This document shows, one piece after another, positions 1 to 13,000 of a DNA stretch of 64,000 nucleotides. Position numbers and translations under genes: made by a program. This stretch comes from Rhabditoides inermis (Eukaryota > Nematoda > Chromadorea > Rhabditida > Rhabditidae): NCBI GenBank assembly GCA_963966185.1, contig CAWZYM010000403.1, positions 124,001 to 188,000 of the forward strand, read 5' to 3'. Numbering within the stretch: the stretch's first letter is position 1; every line of letters begins with the position of its first letter. The notes beneath the pieces are model-generated. The model saw only the letters and a list, made by a program, of their open reading frames with translations. It was not told the origin of the DNA and did not search any database.

Positions 1-1916
1 GACAGTGAGCTACGTACTATTTACGGGTACGGAAGTACGATTTGAAGACGGTGTGCCACACTACATTTCGGATACGCACGGTTGAGGTGTCAATTATACG
101 GGTACGCTAGTGAAACACATGTCAAAGTCGGTGTTGTGAACTAATGAATAGGGTTATTGAAGGGGAGAGGAGGGGAAAGCTTGGTGAGAACTCGCTTGCC
201 CTCTGACTCTGATTCCCCGAATCACCAACCACATCGGATTTCAAAATGACACAGTTCGATGCGCCAGACTCACAATCAAACAAATGTGACGAGAAGGAGA
301 GGGAGAGAGAATAAGGAGAGAGAGAAAGAGAGAGGGAGGGAGTGAGTGAGCGAGTAACATGAGAATAGTCTGTGCCTCGCGGATGAAAAGCAAAATCAAC
401 AAGTTATGTATGAAAAAGGCAATACCTTTCATTTATGAAAGAGGGGGATTTCTCTAATCAGAGATGACGAGAGCGCGAAATAGAGAGAAAGAAAGAGAGG
501 AAGAGAAGGGTGAGAAAAAAGAGATACAGAGACAGAGAGATTGAAACAATGTCCATCCTTGCTCAGCGTGGCGTGGAGAAATTGTAATTGTCGCGCCAAG
601 CTGCAGGAGAGGAGGGTTCAGAAAACGTCCGCATCACTTTGAATATTTATGAATTTACTCGGATCTCTCTCTCTCTCTGCTACGAGCGCCCACAAATCAT
701 GACTGTAGTCTGGAAGCAATTGAGGCAGGCTAGAGGCGGGATGGTGTCTAGCGTGCCGCGAGATATCCCGAAAAAGCGCGAGTAGCCTGGCGAAGAAGCG
801 AGAAGAAGGGTTATCCGTCGCCGGATGGTGTCCGTTCATTCCACCCGCCACTGATGAGCTTCCCCCTCTCCCTCTCTCTCTCCCCCCTCTCTCCCTATCT
901 ATCCACACAATTATGCCTCCGGAAAGAGAGAGAGAGGTGTCGAATTGAGCATGAAAGAGAGGGGATAGAGATATGAGAGGGGAGAAGAGAGTTGCGTGTT
1001 CCATAAATCGGGTTAGCCAGTGGCGGGTGAGTGTCTTGACTGTCAGAAGGCATTCACCTCCAAACACTGAGGAGGCGTGTGCGTCGCATCAGCACCATTC
1101 GAGCGTGGCGGAGGGAAACGGAGGGACGAGCACCTCGCGGGGGGTTTCATATCTCTCTCCATCTCTCTACCTCTCTGTATCTTATTACCGCACGCACATA
1201 GTCACAGCATATAGACGCCCGCCCGCCCTGGCCAATTCTATTCTGTATATGTATATGCTTCTGATCACGGTAAACAAGGCAGCGGTGCGAGAGGCATGTG
1301 CGTGCGTATTTGAATCTCCCGCCGGGACGAGAGGGGCGGGCAATCGCGGCGAGAACCGCGAGCGTTTGAATATTTCCGACGCCTTTTCTCTCTCTCTTTC
1401 TCTCGCCCAGTGCAGCAGCCGCGCCGCATGACCGACGCGCCGCGTCTACGTCTCACCTACTGCGTTTAGCCGGCGTTGACAGGAGCGCGGCGGAGCTATT
1501 ATTTTGCTATTCGCTCTTCTTTCTATTTTGTGCGGAACAAGGCGAGGCGCGTTTGCCTCGTTCAGGTTTTTTTGTTATTGCATTATTGCGTAGTGTCATC
1601 TCGCTGATTCGAGAGTGTCGTTCACACCTCGAAACTAGCCCCCGTTTGCGCACACGTGTACCCCCGCCATCCAGCTGACGTGGTGCCTGCACTTTTTTGT
1701 ATGCACTTTCCTTTCCGCTCGACACTCTCATGTTGGAAATGTTCGCATCGCGATTGTCCTCCGTGTGATGATGACAAGCAATCAGCTATCACATCATATC
1801 GCAGTGCATGTGTGTAAAGCGCTGTGCTTGCCTTCACACACTCGTCCATTGTCATACCGCGTATTATTGTTGTCCCTCCCCCCCTCCCCCATCATCCATT
1901 CATTCGCATATTGCAG
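1..1916. other. Upstream non-coding region, GA-rich
   Basis: No gene is supported here. Purine-rich GA/GAGG tracts lie around 295-345 and 480-540, and mixed pyrimidine tracts around 860-900 and 1145-1180. The open frames on both strands are low-complexity readings of these tracts. The last 200 bases before the INTS14 start are pyrimidine-rich and probably contain its outron or promoter. No TATA box or tRNA was recognised. Confidence 0.5.
1911..1916 (+). promoter_or_regulatory. Probable trans-splice acceptor of the INTS14 homologue
   Basis: The sequence TTGCAG, after a pyrimidine-rich stretch, ends at 1916 directly against the ATG at 1917. There is no upstream coding exon to join, so the acceptor most likely receives a spliced leader. 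This is inferred from position alone. Confidence 0.5.
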
Positions 1917-4900
1917 ATGGGCTACGTAATAGCTGTCGACACGTCCCTATCGATGGCGCTGCAGCCCGACGGAACAGGTGCGTGGCGCTCGTCATGATGA
2001 TCCTTTTTTATATCATGCACTATCGTTTTCATGACTAATCCTTGTTGAGTGGGCGATGTGGACGGGGAGAAAACGCGGTTCGCGCTGGCTCGGCGGCTCG
2101 TCGCTCAGCTCGTCGACCGCGCCCACAACATCAACCCCCGCCCCAAGATCGCGCTGGTACTCCAACGTTCTGATATCTGGTATACTATAGTGTCCACAGT
2201 ACCGCACGGGCGAGCAGTTGGAGCTGCTCACTGACGCGGTGACGGACGGCGCGCACGCCACCGACCTCCTCAACAAGGGGTGAGTTATAATAATACTAAT
2301 AATAATAGTTTTTATTTGTATGCATTTGTGGCGAGAAACACGGGATCGAAGGAAAAGTGGGTTGTGCCTCGATGGCGATTGTCCAGTCGAAACCGAGATT
2401 TTCCAGCAAGACACTCTACGGCTGCTCGAAGATGGGGAGACTGTTCGAGGACATTGAGAAGCGCGTCAAGCCCAAGCACGACGACACGCTCATTACCTTC
2501 ACCGACTGCAGCTCGTTTGACGTGAGTGTGAAACAAGCTTCCCCTTCTCTCTTTTTTTGATGCGAATATCAGCTTATCCTTTGTGATTCACATGGGTGAG
2601 AATAGTGTTATTCAGAAGAGGATTTTGTTCTTTTTCTCTTTTTGTGCGGGTAATTGAAGGTAGTGTTCACTCTGAATTTGAAAGTTGATTATTTTATTCA
2701 AAACACTTTTAAACATAATTTTTGAAACAAATATCTGTCAAACAGACATTCTTATCTGTCAAACAGACAACAGACCATGAATCTATTTTCAAACAAAATT
2801 CATTACCATTTCATTCGAATCTCAGAGTGTACACTACCTTTAAGTGTGTCCTCTTTCTCGTGTGTCCGGTTTGTTGTCCGGCTGTTATTGGTGCCGGATG
2901 GATGCCCCGGTCTTGCTGCGGCAGCGCCTGTGTGTGTGTGTGATGTTATGCTGTAGTTTCGAGACGCGAACCGGTCTCGCGTTGCGCGCGCGCGACCACC
3001 ATCCCGTTTCGAAGAGCGCACTAGGCGCCCTTAGCATGCGATTCACGCCTGCCCCGCCCTGATCTCTGCTTCTCAGTGTTGTTGTTGTTGTTGTTTAGAG
3101 GGAGACGGAGGCGGGTGGCGTTGTTTACCCAGCTGTTGTGCGAGCCAGCTCGCACGTGGGGGACCGTGGGCATTGAGAGAGCGCTGAGAGCGTGAGGCAG
3201 ACTAGTGTGTGTGTGTGTGTGTGTGCTCGCTGCAAATGAGGGAATTCGCTTCCCGTGCCACGAGACAACAACGAACACGAAACAAGTGATGCATTGAAAT
3301 ATGTGACACGGTGTTGTGTCTTTTTCGTTGCTGACGGCCACATCTGCAATATGTTTTGTTGTTTTTGTGGTCCGGACGATAAGCACAAACACGCTTGTTG
3401 ATGAGCGATGCAGGGACGATGTGTGATCGTAGATTAGCTTATCATGAGTGATAACAATCTGGACATGCTCATTCGACACTATATACATGATACCCAATGC
3501 AAACGTCGCATTTGGGAAATGCCTATGCGGGGGAGGGACAAGTAAAATTTAGTATGTTTTTTTATTGTGAAGACGTGGGATAACCGGTTTGATATCTGGT
3601 AAGGTTGTGCGAATAATAGCTTATTCTTTGTCATTCACACGGTCGACGGACATGTTGCTCAGAAAAGGATTTTATTCTTTTTAAAAGAAAGTGCATTATT
3701 TCTGCAAATCGTCAAATCGCTGAAATGGGCGCTGATTTTCGAGTGTCATTTTCTCAAAATCTCCAGATCCGCTTATACACGGTGATTGTTCAAACTAATT
3801 ACGGATTTTGGATGTAGAGAGTTGTAAAATCCTTGATCACATTATGAGATGATTTGACTAGTCTCATAAACAAGTAGCATAACAAAATTGATAGCAGAAA
3901 CAGAGGGATAATTATCGTTTTTCATCTGTCTCGCTGAAACAAAAAGGGAAATACATGTATTTGTATACCCGCGAAACGCGAAACGGATTGAAATCGTTGC
4001 GTTACACTGCGCTCGGGAGCTCGTGTTCTTTGGCCATGCTTGTCGAGTAACATTTCAGGGTGAAATAGGGGGGAGTACAAGTTCAGTGTGCTCTCGATTG
4101 TGAAGACTTGAGATATAATGATTTGGTGTTGGTAGAAGGTTGTGCGAATGTCAGCCTCTCTGTGCACATAGGAGAGTACACGTGTTTGACAGGGGCGACA
4201 TACATATAGTTCTGTGCTCGCAATAAGTTGCGCGCGGTGGAATAGATCAGAGAAAGACGGAGAGTCAGTTCTCGGCAATAGCGCGCAAAACAAGAAAGGC
4301 GGACGGTTATGGTGCCATATTTCGAACGGCAAGCGGGGTACAGATCGAAAAATATCGCTCTGGCGCAGTTTTATATTATAGTTTTGCTTGTCAGGGCGAC
4401 ATGAACTTCTTCACCCCGTGCGAGGCGCGCTTCGTGGTCGTGAACACGCGACGGGAGACGATGGACGAGAAGCAGATCGAGGAGATTGACCAGATCGCCG
4501 CCGAGAGCGTCGGATACGAGGTAGGCGTCTCTTCCGCCATTCCTGTGTCTTCCTCAATCATGGTCGGCCCTATGTGTGCAGTGTGCATGTATTGTTTGTG
4601 AATAGAAGAGCATTAAACCGTCCAAAAGTATCCGTATCCGCTTTATATACGTGGATGGAATGATTTGATTGGCTTTCACAGGTGTCGCCTTCCAACGAGG
4701 AGATGTACCACCACTTTTTCTACACGGACTTCCACTCGGACGCGGCTCTCGTGGAGGCGCTGTTCGACGAGCTCTTCGCCCTCCCCACCTACAACATCAC
4801 TCTCGGCATGCTCAATATGAGGGCAGTGGTGAGTATGTGGTCATTCGTATATCTTTGTAATCTTTGTATTTCCGCTTCCCGCTCATTTGCATGCAACGAC

Positions 4901-5757
4901 GAATTTTTTTTCCGTATGAAATTTGAATTTGTACCGGTGGTTAGTAGCATTCATATTCATTTATTTGTGTTGTCTCTGAATGTTTTTATTTCTGATGTTG
5001 CGAGAAATGTATGTGTGGGTTGTTAATATGCTGGTGCTGCTAGCTGCTAGTCTCACTGTGCTCTATTGCAGCTATCCCCCGCGTGCTGGGAGGAGCCGAG
5101 CGGTGAGATGGAGGTGTTCGGCTTTTGCCGCTCGCAGAACATGCTCAACTGCCCCGTCGCCTCCCACCACGTCGTGCTGCCGGCGCTGGCCGCCGAGGTG
5201 GGTCGGGGTATGGGCTAATCGTTGACTCGTTATCGTTTACGATATGTATATTGCATCAGATTGACGTGTAGTGCAAGTACGTGTGGTGTGGAGATATCGG
5301 GTATACCGTGAACGTGAATGGTATCCATTTAGATTTTTGCATAAGCATATGAGAGAGAAAAACGTGTCTATTTCTGTTTCTCACTTGGACTATGGGTGTG
5401 CTGGTTACTCACAGCGCTTAGCCCTTGTGTGTGTATGCACTTGATGTAAAGTCAGGATATAGCGATTGTGGATGAATGATTGGCTGATTAGGTGGAGGAC
5501 GGGGAGCGTTCGTTGGACGCGCCGGACAAGGAGACGGAGACGCCGCACCTGCCCGCCCTCCTCTCCGAGACACTCGCCACAGAGGTGCGTTGTTTTTATT
5601 ACTTTTTTTACAGAAGTGCGTTCTGTTTTATTACTATTTTACTACAGCGGTGCGTTCTATTTCTATTGTATAACTACTGCGTTCTATTTTTTGTTCCCAT
5701 AGTATGTTTCGCGTTTTCATCTCGCATGTGTATACTAAGTGGCCGCTCTTATCGTAA

Positions 5758-5795
<38 letters not shown>

Positions 5796-8455
5796 GGGGG
5801 TTATATACATTATATTATCATGCAGAGTATGTCTCGTTTGTTCTCTGTTGTATCATGTATTATATTTTTCTTCATTCAGTCTAACGGACGGCGTGAGCAG
5901 ATAGGAAATACTAATGAACTCTGTGAGCGTGTCGTTAAACATTGATTCCTGATGTGTGACGCAGATTATTATACTCTGCGCCAGAGCGATAGTTTTCGAT
6001 CTACCTCGCTTGCAGTTCGAAACACGGTGCCATAACCGTCTGCATCTCTTGTTTAGCGCGCTATTGCCGAGAGCTGACTCTCCGTCTTCCTCTGATCTAC
6101 CCCACCGCGCGCAACTTATTGCGAGCATAAAACTATACTGTAATAAATGCATTCATTAATTTCAGTCGTCTGTGGCGCTGGCGCGTCTGCCGTCTGGCCG
6201 ATTCGCCGCCCTCTCCTCCCACGTTCAACCCAACGGCAGCCACGCACTCATGCTCAGCAGGCTGCCCGAAAGGTCGGTTTTCACCGGTTTACATTTATAG
6301 CGGTTTCCAAACGACTTGTGCAAAGGAATATTTACCTCCGAGAAAAGTTTGTCATTTCATAATTGCCATGGAACACATATGTTTCATTCACGCCGTATGT
6401 CAACTGTCGCTGTATCGCTGTAATATGGCTTGGATATATTTTTTTCTCGAAAACTAGTATAGTCGGCGCGCGATTGAAGAAGACGTCCACGGAATGATGG
6501 TAATTGCCACTGTTTTGATGGCAATTGCCACTGCCGCTGATGGGCTCTGATGACTACTGTGATTGCGCGGTAAAGGCGGTAGCGGCCGAGGAAAGTGCGA
6601 GAGAGAGGTCAAAAAGATGAAAGACTAGCCGCGTGCCAGCTGGCATCTACATGCTCTCGACACACACTGCTTACAAAATAATAAATATCTCCGAAGGTTT
6701 TCGATAGGATACATTCCTCTTAGCTGTAGGCTACATGAGGGTCAACGTCAACCATGAATGTTATAATTCAACACTTGATTTTTGAAATCACCCCAATATT
6801 GGGTAACTAAACCGACGCCACCGTTGACAATTTCCTATATGCACCAGTAGCATGCAAAGTGTCACGGGTTAAAAACAGCAAATTCTAGATATTCTTATCA
6901 GGTGTCTTCGAGTTCTCTCGAACACATATAATTTCAAGTGAAAGTAGTATCGCATTTGGTGTTGAAAAGTTTTCCTCTCTTTTGCCACAGAGGAGAGGAG
7001 GGTTATCCTTCTGTCAAAAGTAGACTACATTCTGGCTGGCGAGAGTGAGAGGGACACACTGTGGGCAAAGTAACATTCACCGAACGGAGAGTAGACTACT
7101 TTTAGCCAGTTGAGGGGTAACATTTCGGAAACTAAGCGAGATAAAATATAGGTCAACCCGTCCCGTCACGATGTTTTTTTCGGAACAAATTTGCTTGTGA
7201 GAGTTTTGATGTGAGATTATGCCAAATTTAAAGGGAGTGTACACTCTGAATTCCGAAGTTGAATTAGCACCGGGGTGTGAAAAAAAGTTGAAAACGACTC
7301 AGTTTTGTCAATACAACTATTAGCTGAAAATGTCTGCAAGTAGTTGAAAACTGAGCGCCAAATGTATCAAAATGCAGAAATTGGTGCCAATTGGTGCCAA
7401 TTTTCAATGTTCAACAGATTTTTTCATCGACATATAGGTATCTCCGACACATAGTTGCATTGACAAAAGTACATTATTTTCAACATATTTTCACATCCCG
7501 GTGCTAACTCAACTTTGAAATTCAGAGTGTACACTCCCTTTAAGCACTTCATAAATTATAGGTGGTGGACTGTACTAATATTGTCTGAAAATACTTTTAT
7601 ATGAACTCCAATCGTATTTTCCGTGGATATCTTCTTTACATTCCACTCTTTTCACGAGAGACATTAGGGTGGTTAGACAACGATCAGAACCCATTATGTT
7701 TTCAATGCGTTTTCAATATGACAAAACTTTGCGGGGCTACTCAGGGTCGAACCCACGGACCGCTGCTTGCTAAGTAAGAGCGTTACCACTAGGCCACTTG
7801 TTCATGCGAGACGCATCCGCGAAATAGAGATATGAACGTCCGAAGAAATTCTGCAGTCTGCATAACTCCTTGTCATACGGTGCCAATTAAAGCCTGTCCC
7901 GGGTTGAGGCTACAACAACAACAACACAACAACAACAACAATAACAACAACTGTTCAGCAACAACATTAGAGCACGATGATTTTTTGCTTTGAAAATGCT
8001 GAGCTGGTTGCGCGCTCAAGATGTAGGGTCACTCTTCGAAACAGCCCCTTCGAATCGGCGAAGTCTAGTATACGGAGAGTTGATGCTTGCAGCAGCGGCC
8101 TTCCGGAGTACATGCCGTCTCTGTCCCGGGTGGAGGTGGGTCTGGCTGTCGGCGCGGCGGCCGACGCGGGGTGCGACCTACACTTTGCCGCCATGCCCCA
8201 ACACGCACCAGCCAGCTACAATCGTCAGTCCAGTTTACTTTTACCTCTTTCCTTTTTGATCTGATCTCTCAACATAGTGTTGACTTGATGCTGTTGTTTT
8301 GACTGTGATCACTATGTAAAGTTTTATCGAATGATAGTTGTTGTATTTTTTTTTGCAGAGAGCAAGTCGAACGCGGCCGGAATGAACAACGACATTTCGA
8401 AGATTGTGCGGCTGCTGAAGAAGCTGCCCGACAAGAGCAGCCAGTTCTACGCGGA

Positions 8456-8487
<32 letters not shown>

Positions 8488-9740
8488 CAGTGTCTTCGAA
8501 ATAGAAAAAAAGTCACTATCGAAGGGAGTTTCGAAGAAATTGACTGCTGAGCGTCCGATTTATCCGGAAGCTGAACATGACATCACAATCGCAACTATAT
8601 GAAGGGAAGCATACAGTAAGGAGTAGGGCCAAGATCTCGTGGTTAGCTAACGCCGGTGGAATACAGTTTAGCAATCGAGGTTAGTGGTGAATGACGATTC
8701 TTGATCTAAGCCGCCAAGGTGCGAGCCACTTATCATCTTATCCCCACCTTTATCTTCTATCCAGTACTATCAGCCTCTGATGTATGAGTTGCATGTTATC
8801 CTCTTATCACTTTGCAAAGAACGTTTTTTTCTTATAATTTCTCAAAAAAAGTGTTTCACTGATGCGTATACATCATGTTTCTACGAGTGCATATTCTCTG
8901 TGTCACCGTGACAATGACAGGAACAATGAAACGGACAATAATTGATAGAAATGAAAAAAATGAACCGACAATGAGTTTTGCAGGTGAACAAGCTGCGCAA
9001 TCTGGCGATGGCGATTGGCGCGCCGGCGCTATGCGACGAGGTCGGCAAGCTGCTCGTGGTGGGTCGAGGGTCGTTCATCGGTTAAGATGTGGTCAGTCTC
9101 TTCGAAACAGTCCCTTCAAAACGCCTTCGAAACACGCTAGTGGGTCGTGTTTCGAAGACGTTTCGAAGTCTGTTGCGCAGGCGTTTCGAAGAGTCTGACC
9201 GCTACTTTAGGCCTATAGTAATTCGCCCAGAAATCTGGCGTGTTTGAGCAGAAACAGTGTGCGAAGAAGATGCAGACTCGGAGGTCGACTCGTTATTTAG
9301 TCTGTGAGAACTCGAAAACAACTCAAAGATATTTGCTGTCGTGATATAGGTGTCGGGACAGAAACAGTGTTTGAGAGTGCAAGGATATGTTTATTTGTGT
9401 TTTTGGGGGTGAATTCACATGGTTGTTGTTCAGACGGAGGCGGCCGACTCTCCCAAGGCGGTCAAGCAACACGCCGAGCACGTCGCCACTATCATGGCAA
9501 AGTGAGTCACAACTCTCTTTTTTCATTTGACTTGCAAGTATGCGTTTCACATGGTGACTAAATGGGACAGATATATTTTGGATGTAATCCTTGGCCTTGT
9601 CAATGACAACACATACTAGTAACAAACTATGCTACGATAATGGTTCAGTAAGTGTTGTGATGATCTCATCCAGGCGGTTTTGTGTAGTTTGTGTTTGCAG
9701 GCCGCCATCTGCGGTGGACATCCCGCCGCTACTGTTGTGA
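1917..9740 (+). CDS. INTS14: Integrator complex subunit 14 homologue (VWA domain)
   Basis: The gene has fourteen phase-consistent exons: 1917-1977, 2050-2156, 2200-2279, 2407-2521, 4395-4520, 4682-4828, 5072-5197, 5492-5584, 6166-6272, 8093-8223, 8359-8456, 8984-9058, 9434-9501 and 9701-9740. They encode about 457 residues; human INTS14 has 518. The protein opens with a von Willebrand A strand and metal-site motif (VIAVDTSLSM, residues 4-13). The second half resembles INTS14 clearly: VFGFCR, then SHHVVLP, then the helical C-terminal stretch around VRLLKKLPDKSSQFYAEVNK. INTS14 partners INTS10/INTS13 in the nuclear Integrator complex, which cleaves snRNA 3' ends and terminates paused transcription. 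The ATG abuts a likely trans-splice acceptor. Introns carry MITE families A, B and C. Exon 2 uses a weak TTGAG acceptor. The identity rests on remembered similarity, not a search. Confidence 0.87.
2655..2843. repeat. MITE family A, diverged short copy
   Basis: This is an imperfect inverted repeat in INTS14 intron 4. The left end GAAGGTAGTGTTCACTCTGA mirrors the right end TCAGAGTGTACACTACCTT. The termini match the two longer family A copies at 7229 and 15802, but the interior differs. Confidence 0.6.
4203..4380 (+). repeat. Interspersed repeat family C, copy 1
   Basis: This copy lies in INTS14 intron 4. It is recognised by GCTCGCAATAAGTTGCGCGC near one end and by ATCGCTCTGGCGCAG near the other. 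Four other copies lie at 5958, 20899, 29886 and 50903, all inside introns and in both orientations. Ends read roughly TATAGTT, so it is probably a small non-autonomous DNA element. No coding capacity is visible. Confidence 0.75.
5758..5791 (+). repeat. (GA)n microsatellite
   Basis: A pure GA dinucleotide run in INTS14 intron 8. It also creates spurious Arg-Glu open frames on this strand. Confidence 0.95.
5958..6141 (-). repeat. Interspersed repeat family C, copy 2
   Basis: This inverted-orientation copy of the element at 4203 lies in INTS14 intron 8, ending about 25 bases before the exon at 6166. It keeps the block around GAGAGCTGACTCTCCGTCTT shared by all five copies. Confidence 0.75.
7229..7543. 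repeat. MITE family A, long terminal inverted repeats
   Basis: The element starts TTAAAGGGAGTGTACACTCT and ends with its complement, AGAGTGTACACTCCCTTTAA. The arms run about 45-50 bases inward. It lies in INTS14 intron 9. A near-identical element lies just after the ntp-1 stop codon (15802-16115). Confidence 0.85.
7645..7805 (-). repeat. Probable tRNA-derived SINE
   Basis: On the minus strand a tRNA-like head (about 7805-7735) shows an A box, TGGCCTAGTGGTAACGC, and a B box, GGGTTCGACCC. Its anticodon loop resembles tRNA-Ala (AGC), but the anticodon and T stems are mispaired, so it is not a working tRNA. The body ends near ACCACCCTAATGTCTCTCGT. A second copy of the body lies at about 11575-11645 without the head, as expected of a truncated SINE. 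Confidence 0.5.
9092..9205. repeat. MITE family B copy (INTS14 intron 12)
   Basis: The inverted termini are GGTCAGTCTCTTCGAAAC and its near-complement TTTCGAAGAGTCTGACC. The interior is rich in TTCGAA and CCTTCGAAACG. This is the commonest repeat of the window; shorter remnants lie at 8022-8062 and 10131-10196. Confidence 0.8.
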
Positions 9741-10248
9741 GCATGGATCCATGGATGAGTGGACATCTCGCATTCCGCGAGCCTGTTCCCAGATAGCATC
9801 TTCAGGCTATTGTCCGCGCAGTCTGCCAGCCAACGAGCACTTTCCGAGTTCCCCTTCCCCTTTTCCCCCACTCCCCCCCCCCACATTCTTCTCAAATCGG
9901 GTCTCTCTAACTATATATCGAATTGTAGGTGTTTTATCACTGTGTTTTTGATCTCAGCCGAGAGTGTTATGATTGCATGATTTTTTTTTCGTCTCTGTGG
10001 TATGTGATGTTCTAACGAATTAGCAGTTGGTAAAAGGTTTTATTAAATGTGGATCAGCGCAGTTTGTTGTGAATGAATGAGAGGTTCGCCGACCTTGTCT
10101 ATATCTGGATATTGTGTTGGTTTGGTACTGCCGGTCTCTTCGGAATGCCGTTTGATACTCTCGAATGGGAGTTTCGAAAAGATCGTAGAGACTGACGTCT
10201 ATTATTGTGTTGAAGGTGGATGCAGCACGGCTTTGCTCCCACACACTC
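9741..10248. other. INTS14 to NTPDase intergenic region
   Basis: About 500 bases separate the INTS14 stop from the proposed NTPDase start. It holds a family B remnant (10131-10196). A TGCAG at 10221-10225 could act as trans-splice acceptor for the NTPDase. The two genes share orientation and are close, so an operon is possible, but no clear AATAAA signal was seen to support it. Confidence 0.4.
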
Positions 10249-11075
10249 ATGCGCATGACAAGTCGATTACTAGTACTGGTGCGTCGGTTACTATTACTAG
10301 TTTTTTTTACTATCCTGTACTGTCTGTTAGCAGATAATATTTGTGTGTATTAGAATTTGCAGGTGGGAGCGTGGTTTTACTTTACCTGATGGAAGTTGAG
10401 TACTGTTACTAATAGTGACTGATTAGTTCCTATCATTTACTAGTTCGATTTTCAGGTAGGATTGTGCCTTGTGGGTATCCCACTCTACCTCATCACTCAA
10501 CACAGCGATGGCTTCAGCCTCACCAACATGGTGCAGGGTGAGTGAGGGGGCGGGGCGTCCTCGTGGGTGGTTCCTTTCACTTTGAGGAATTCATCAAAAG
10601 CGAAGTGGTCCTTCTATTTCTATATGATTGATTATTCCTGAAACGTCAGGGTCGAAATGTCTGTATTCATCTCCACAAATTTCTCTCTCTCTCTCTCTCT
10701 CTCCTGTTATGTTCTTTCACCAGAGCAAATGATTCTGATTCTTTATGTGATCAGTGTCAGCGAAATATTTTTTTTAATTTGAATTTCTTCCAGTGATTGA
10801 TTATTCATAAAAACACATTCAGAGCCACCGCCCGACATCTCGTACGGTATCATAATGGACGCGGGTTCGACGGGCACGCGACTCTTTCTCTATCAGTGGA
10901 CAGCCAACAGCGACAAGCAGCTCATTGGTGGGTGGAGAGAGAGGGAGAGAGAGAGAGGGGGGGGAGAGAGGGAGAGATAGAGGAAAGAGAGACAGAGGAG
11001 AGAGAGGAGAGAGAGAGGAGAGAGAGAGAGGAGAGAGAGAGAGAGAGGGAGGGAGAGAGAGGAGAGAGGGAGGGA

Positions 11076-11123
<48 letters not shown>

Positions 11124-12260
11124 CTTCGCGTTGCTTGCAGCCATCGAGCCGGCGCTCGACCACGCCGGCCAGCCAGTAGTGAAGAAGGCCTTCCCCGGCC
11201 TGTCCACATTCGCCGACAAACCTCACCAAGCGGCCGGTGCGTTTTTTTTTTCGTGTTTATTTTTGTTATTGTGTAAATTCTTTCCCCCTTTTTACTCTTT
11301 TTTCTTTACTCTCAATCCGTTCTACATTTTCCCCGTACATTTTTTTTTTGGAAATATCGCAGTGCCCCGTGAAAAATACGCTTCGGTCGGTGGGTATATC
11401 GCAGGCGATGTTTTTTTTCCAGACAATTATTCACAGTACGCGCATCGATCAATACTAGTAGTATAAGGAATACTTTTAACCAGATACTAGAGCCGTCTCG
11501 CTGTTACAGAGAACATTTAAAAATGATTGCATATATGCATTGGACGTTGCCACTACCCGCAAATGACTCGCACCCTTTCACGAGAGATATTAGGGTGGTT
11601 AGGCAGAGGACCCATTCGATCTCTATTTGACAAAACTAACTAACTATATTTTCTAACTATCTAACCAACTAATTATATTTTCTATATTTTCTTGTTTGCA
11701 GAGTACATCAAGCCGCTGCTGGAGTACGCGGTGGAGTTTGTGCCGCGCGAGAAACGCCCCTACACACCCATATTCCTCTTTGCCACCGCCGGAATGCGAC
11801 TAGTGGACGAGAAGTGAGTGCGGCGAGTCTTATTCAGAAGTTGGTGGGGGATGTGGTATGGTGAAGTGTTTAGAAGCAGATAGAGGGGAGAGAGGGAAAG
11901 AGGGAGGGAGAGAGAGGGGGGAAAGGGGAGAGGGAGGGAGGGAGAGTTTTGTTTGCAGGCAGCAAGCGGCTATCCTCTCCGACCTGCACACCAAGCTGCC
12001 CCAGATGACGGAGATGCAGGTCATCAAGGTGGGATAGTTGAACTTTCTTTTTCTTCTTCTTTGTAAGTTTTGCAACGATGATTTCGCATTGATGATTGTA
12101 GTGTGATGATGTAGTTATGTACAGTACATATTTTGAACTGTTTAACGGATAGTGTTCGTTCATTTTTGTTACGTACTCGATTGCAGGAGCACATTCGAGT
12201 GATCGAGGGCAAGTGGGAGGGTATCTACAGCTGGATCGCCGTCAACTACATTCTCGGTGC

Positions 12261-12323
<63 letters not shown>

Positions 12324-12945
12324 ATTCTCTGGTTCCCAGGCCGCTTCTCGCCTGCTCCAGACCCCGCTATCCGCTTGCCCACTGTCGGCATGAGCGATAT
12401 GGGCGGAGCGAGTATGCAGGTGAGTGGGAGGGGCGGGACTTTGAGGGGCGGAGTTTATCGCGTGTATGCACTGCACTATGCGAATTTCACATAAAATGAT
12501 ACAAATGTGTAAACATAAATGATGGTATCATATTTCAAAAAAAAAAATCAAGGATAGAATAAAGGACAATAATGATGAGTACAGTAATATTTTATAATGA
12601 CATGTCTACTGTCTGTCAGATCGCGTACGCGCTACCGCATTCACCACTGATCTCAACTTCGCCTTTTCAACTGTCTTTAAAATGTGCCTATTGTAGATCG
12701 CGTACGAGCTGCCGCAGAACGACTCGTTCCGATCGGAGGCGGTGGAGAACGTGAACCTCGGCTGCCGCGACGACGACCCGCGCTTCAAGTACAAGCTCTT
12801 TGTCACCACCTTTCTCGGCTATGGCGTCAACGAGGGTGAGTGGAGTGTGTGTGTGAAACATTTTAAATTTGTGTGCGTGGATAGCGAACGTTTTATGGTA
12901 TAGATAAAGTTTGAGGGACAACTGGAAAATATAGAAACAACGGTG

Positions 12946-13000
<55 letters not shown>

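Noticed and set aside
618..1067. Long minus-strand open frame rich in Ser/Leu
   Set aside because: It is a reading of GA/CT microsatellite and has no domain, splice structure or codon bias.
10797..11276. Arg/Glu-repeat open frames on both strands
   Set aside because: They lie over the purine microsatellite in an NTPDase intron; the real exons flank it in another frame.
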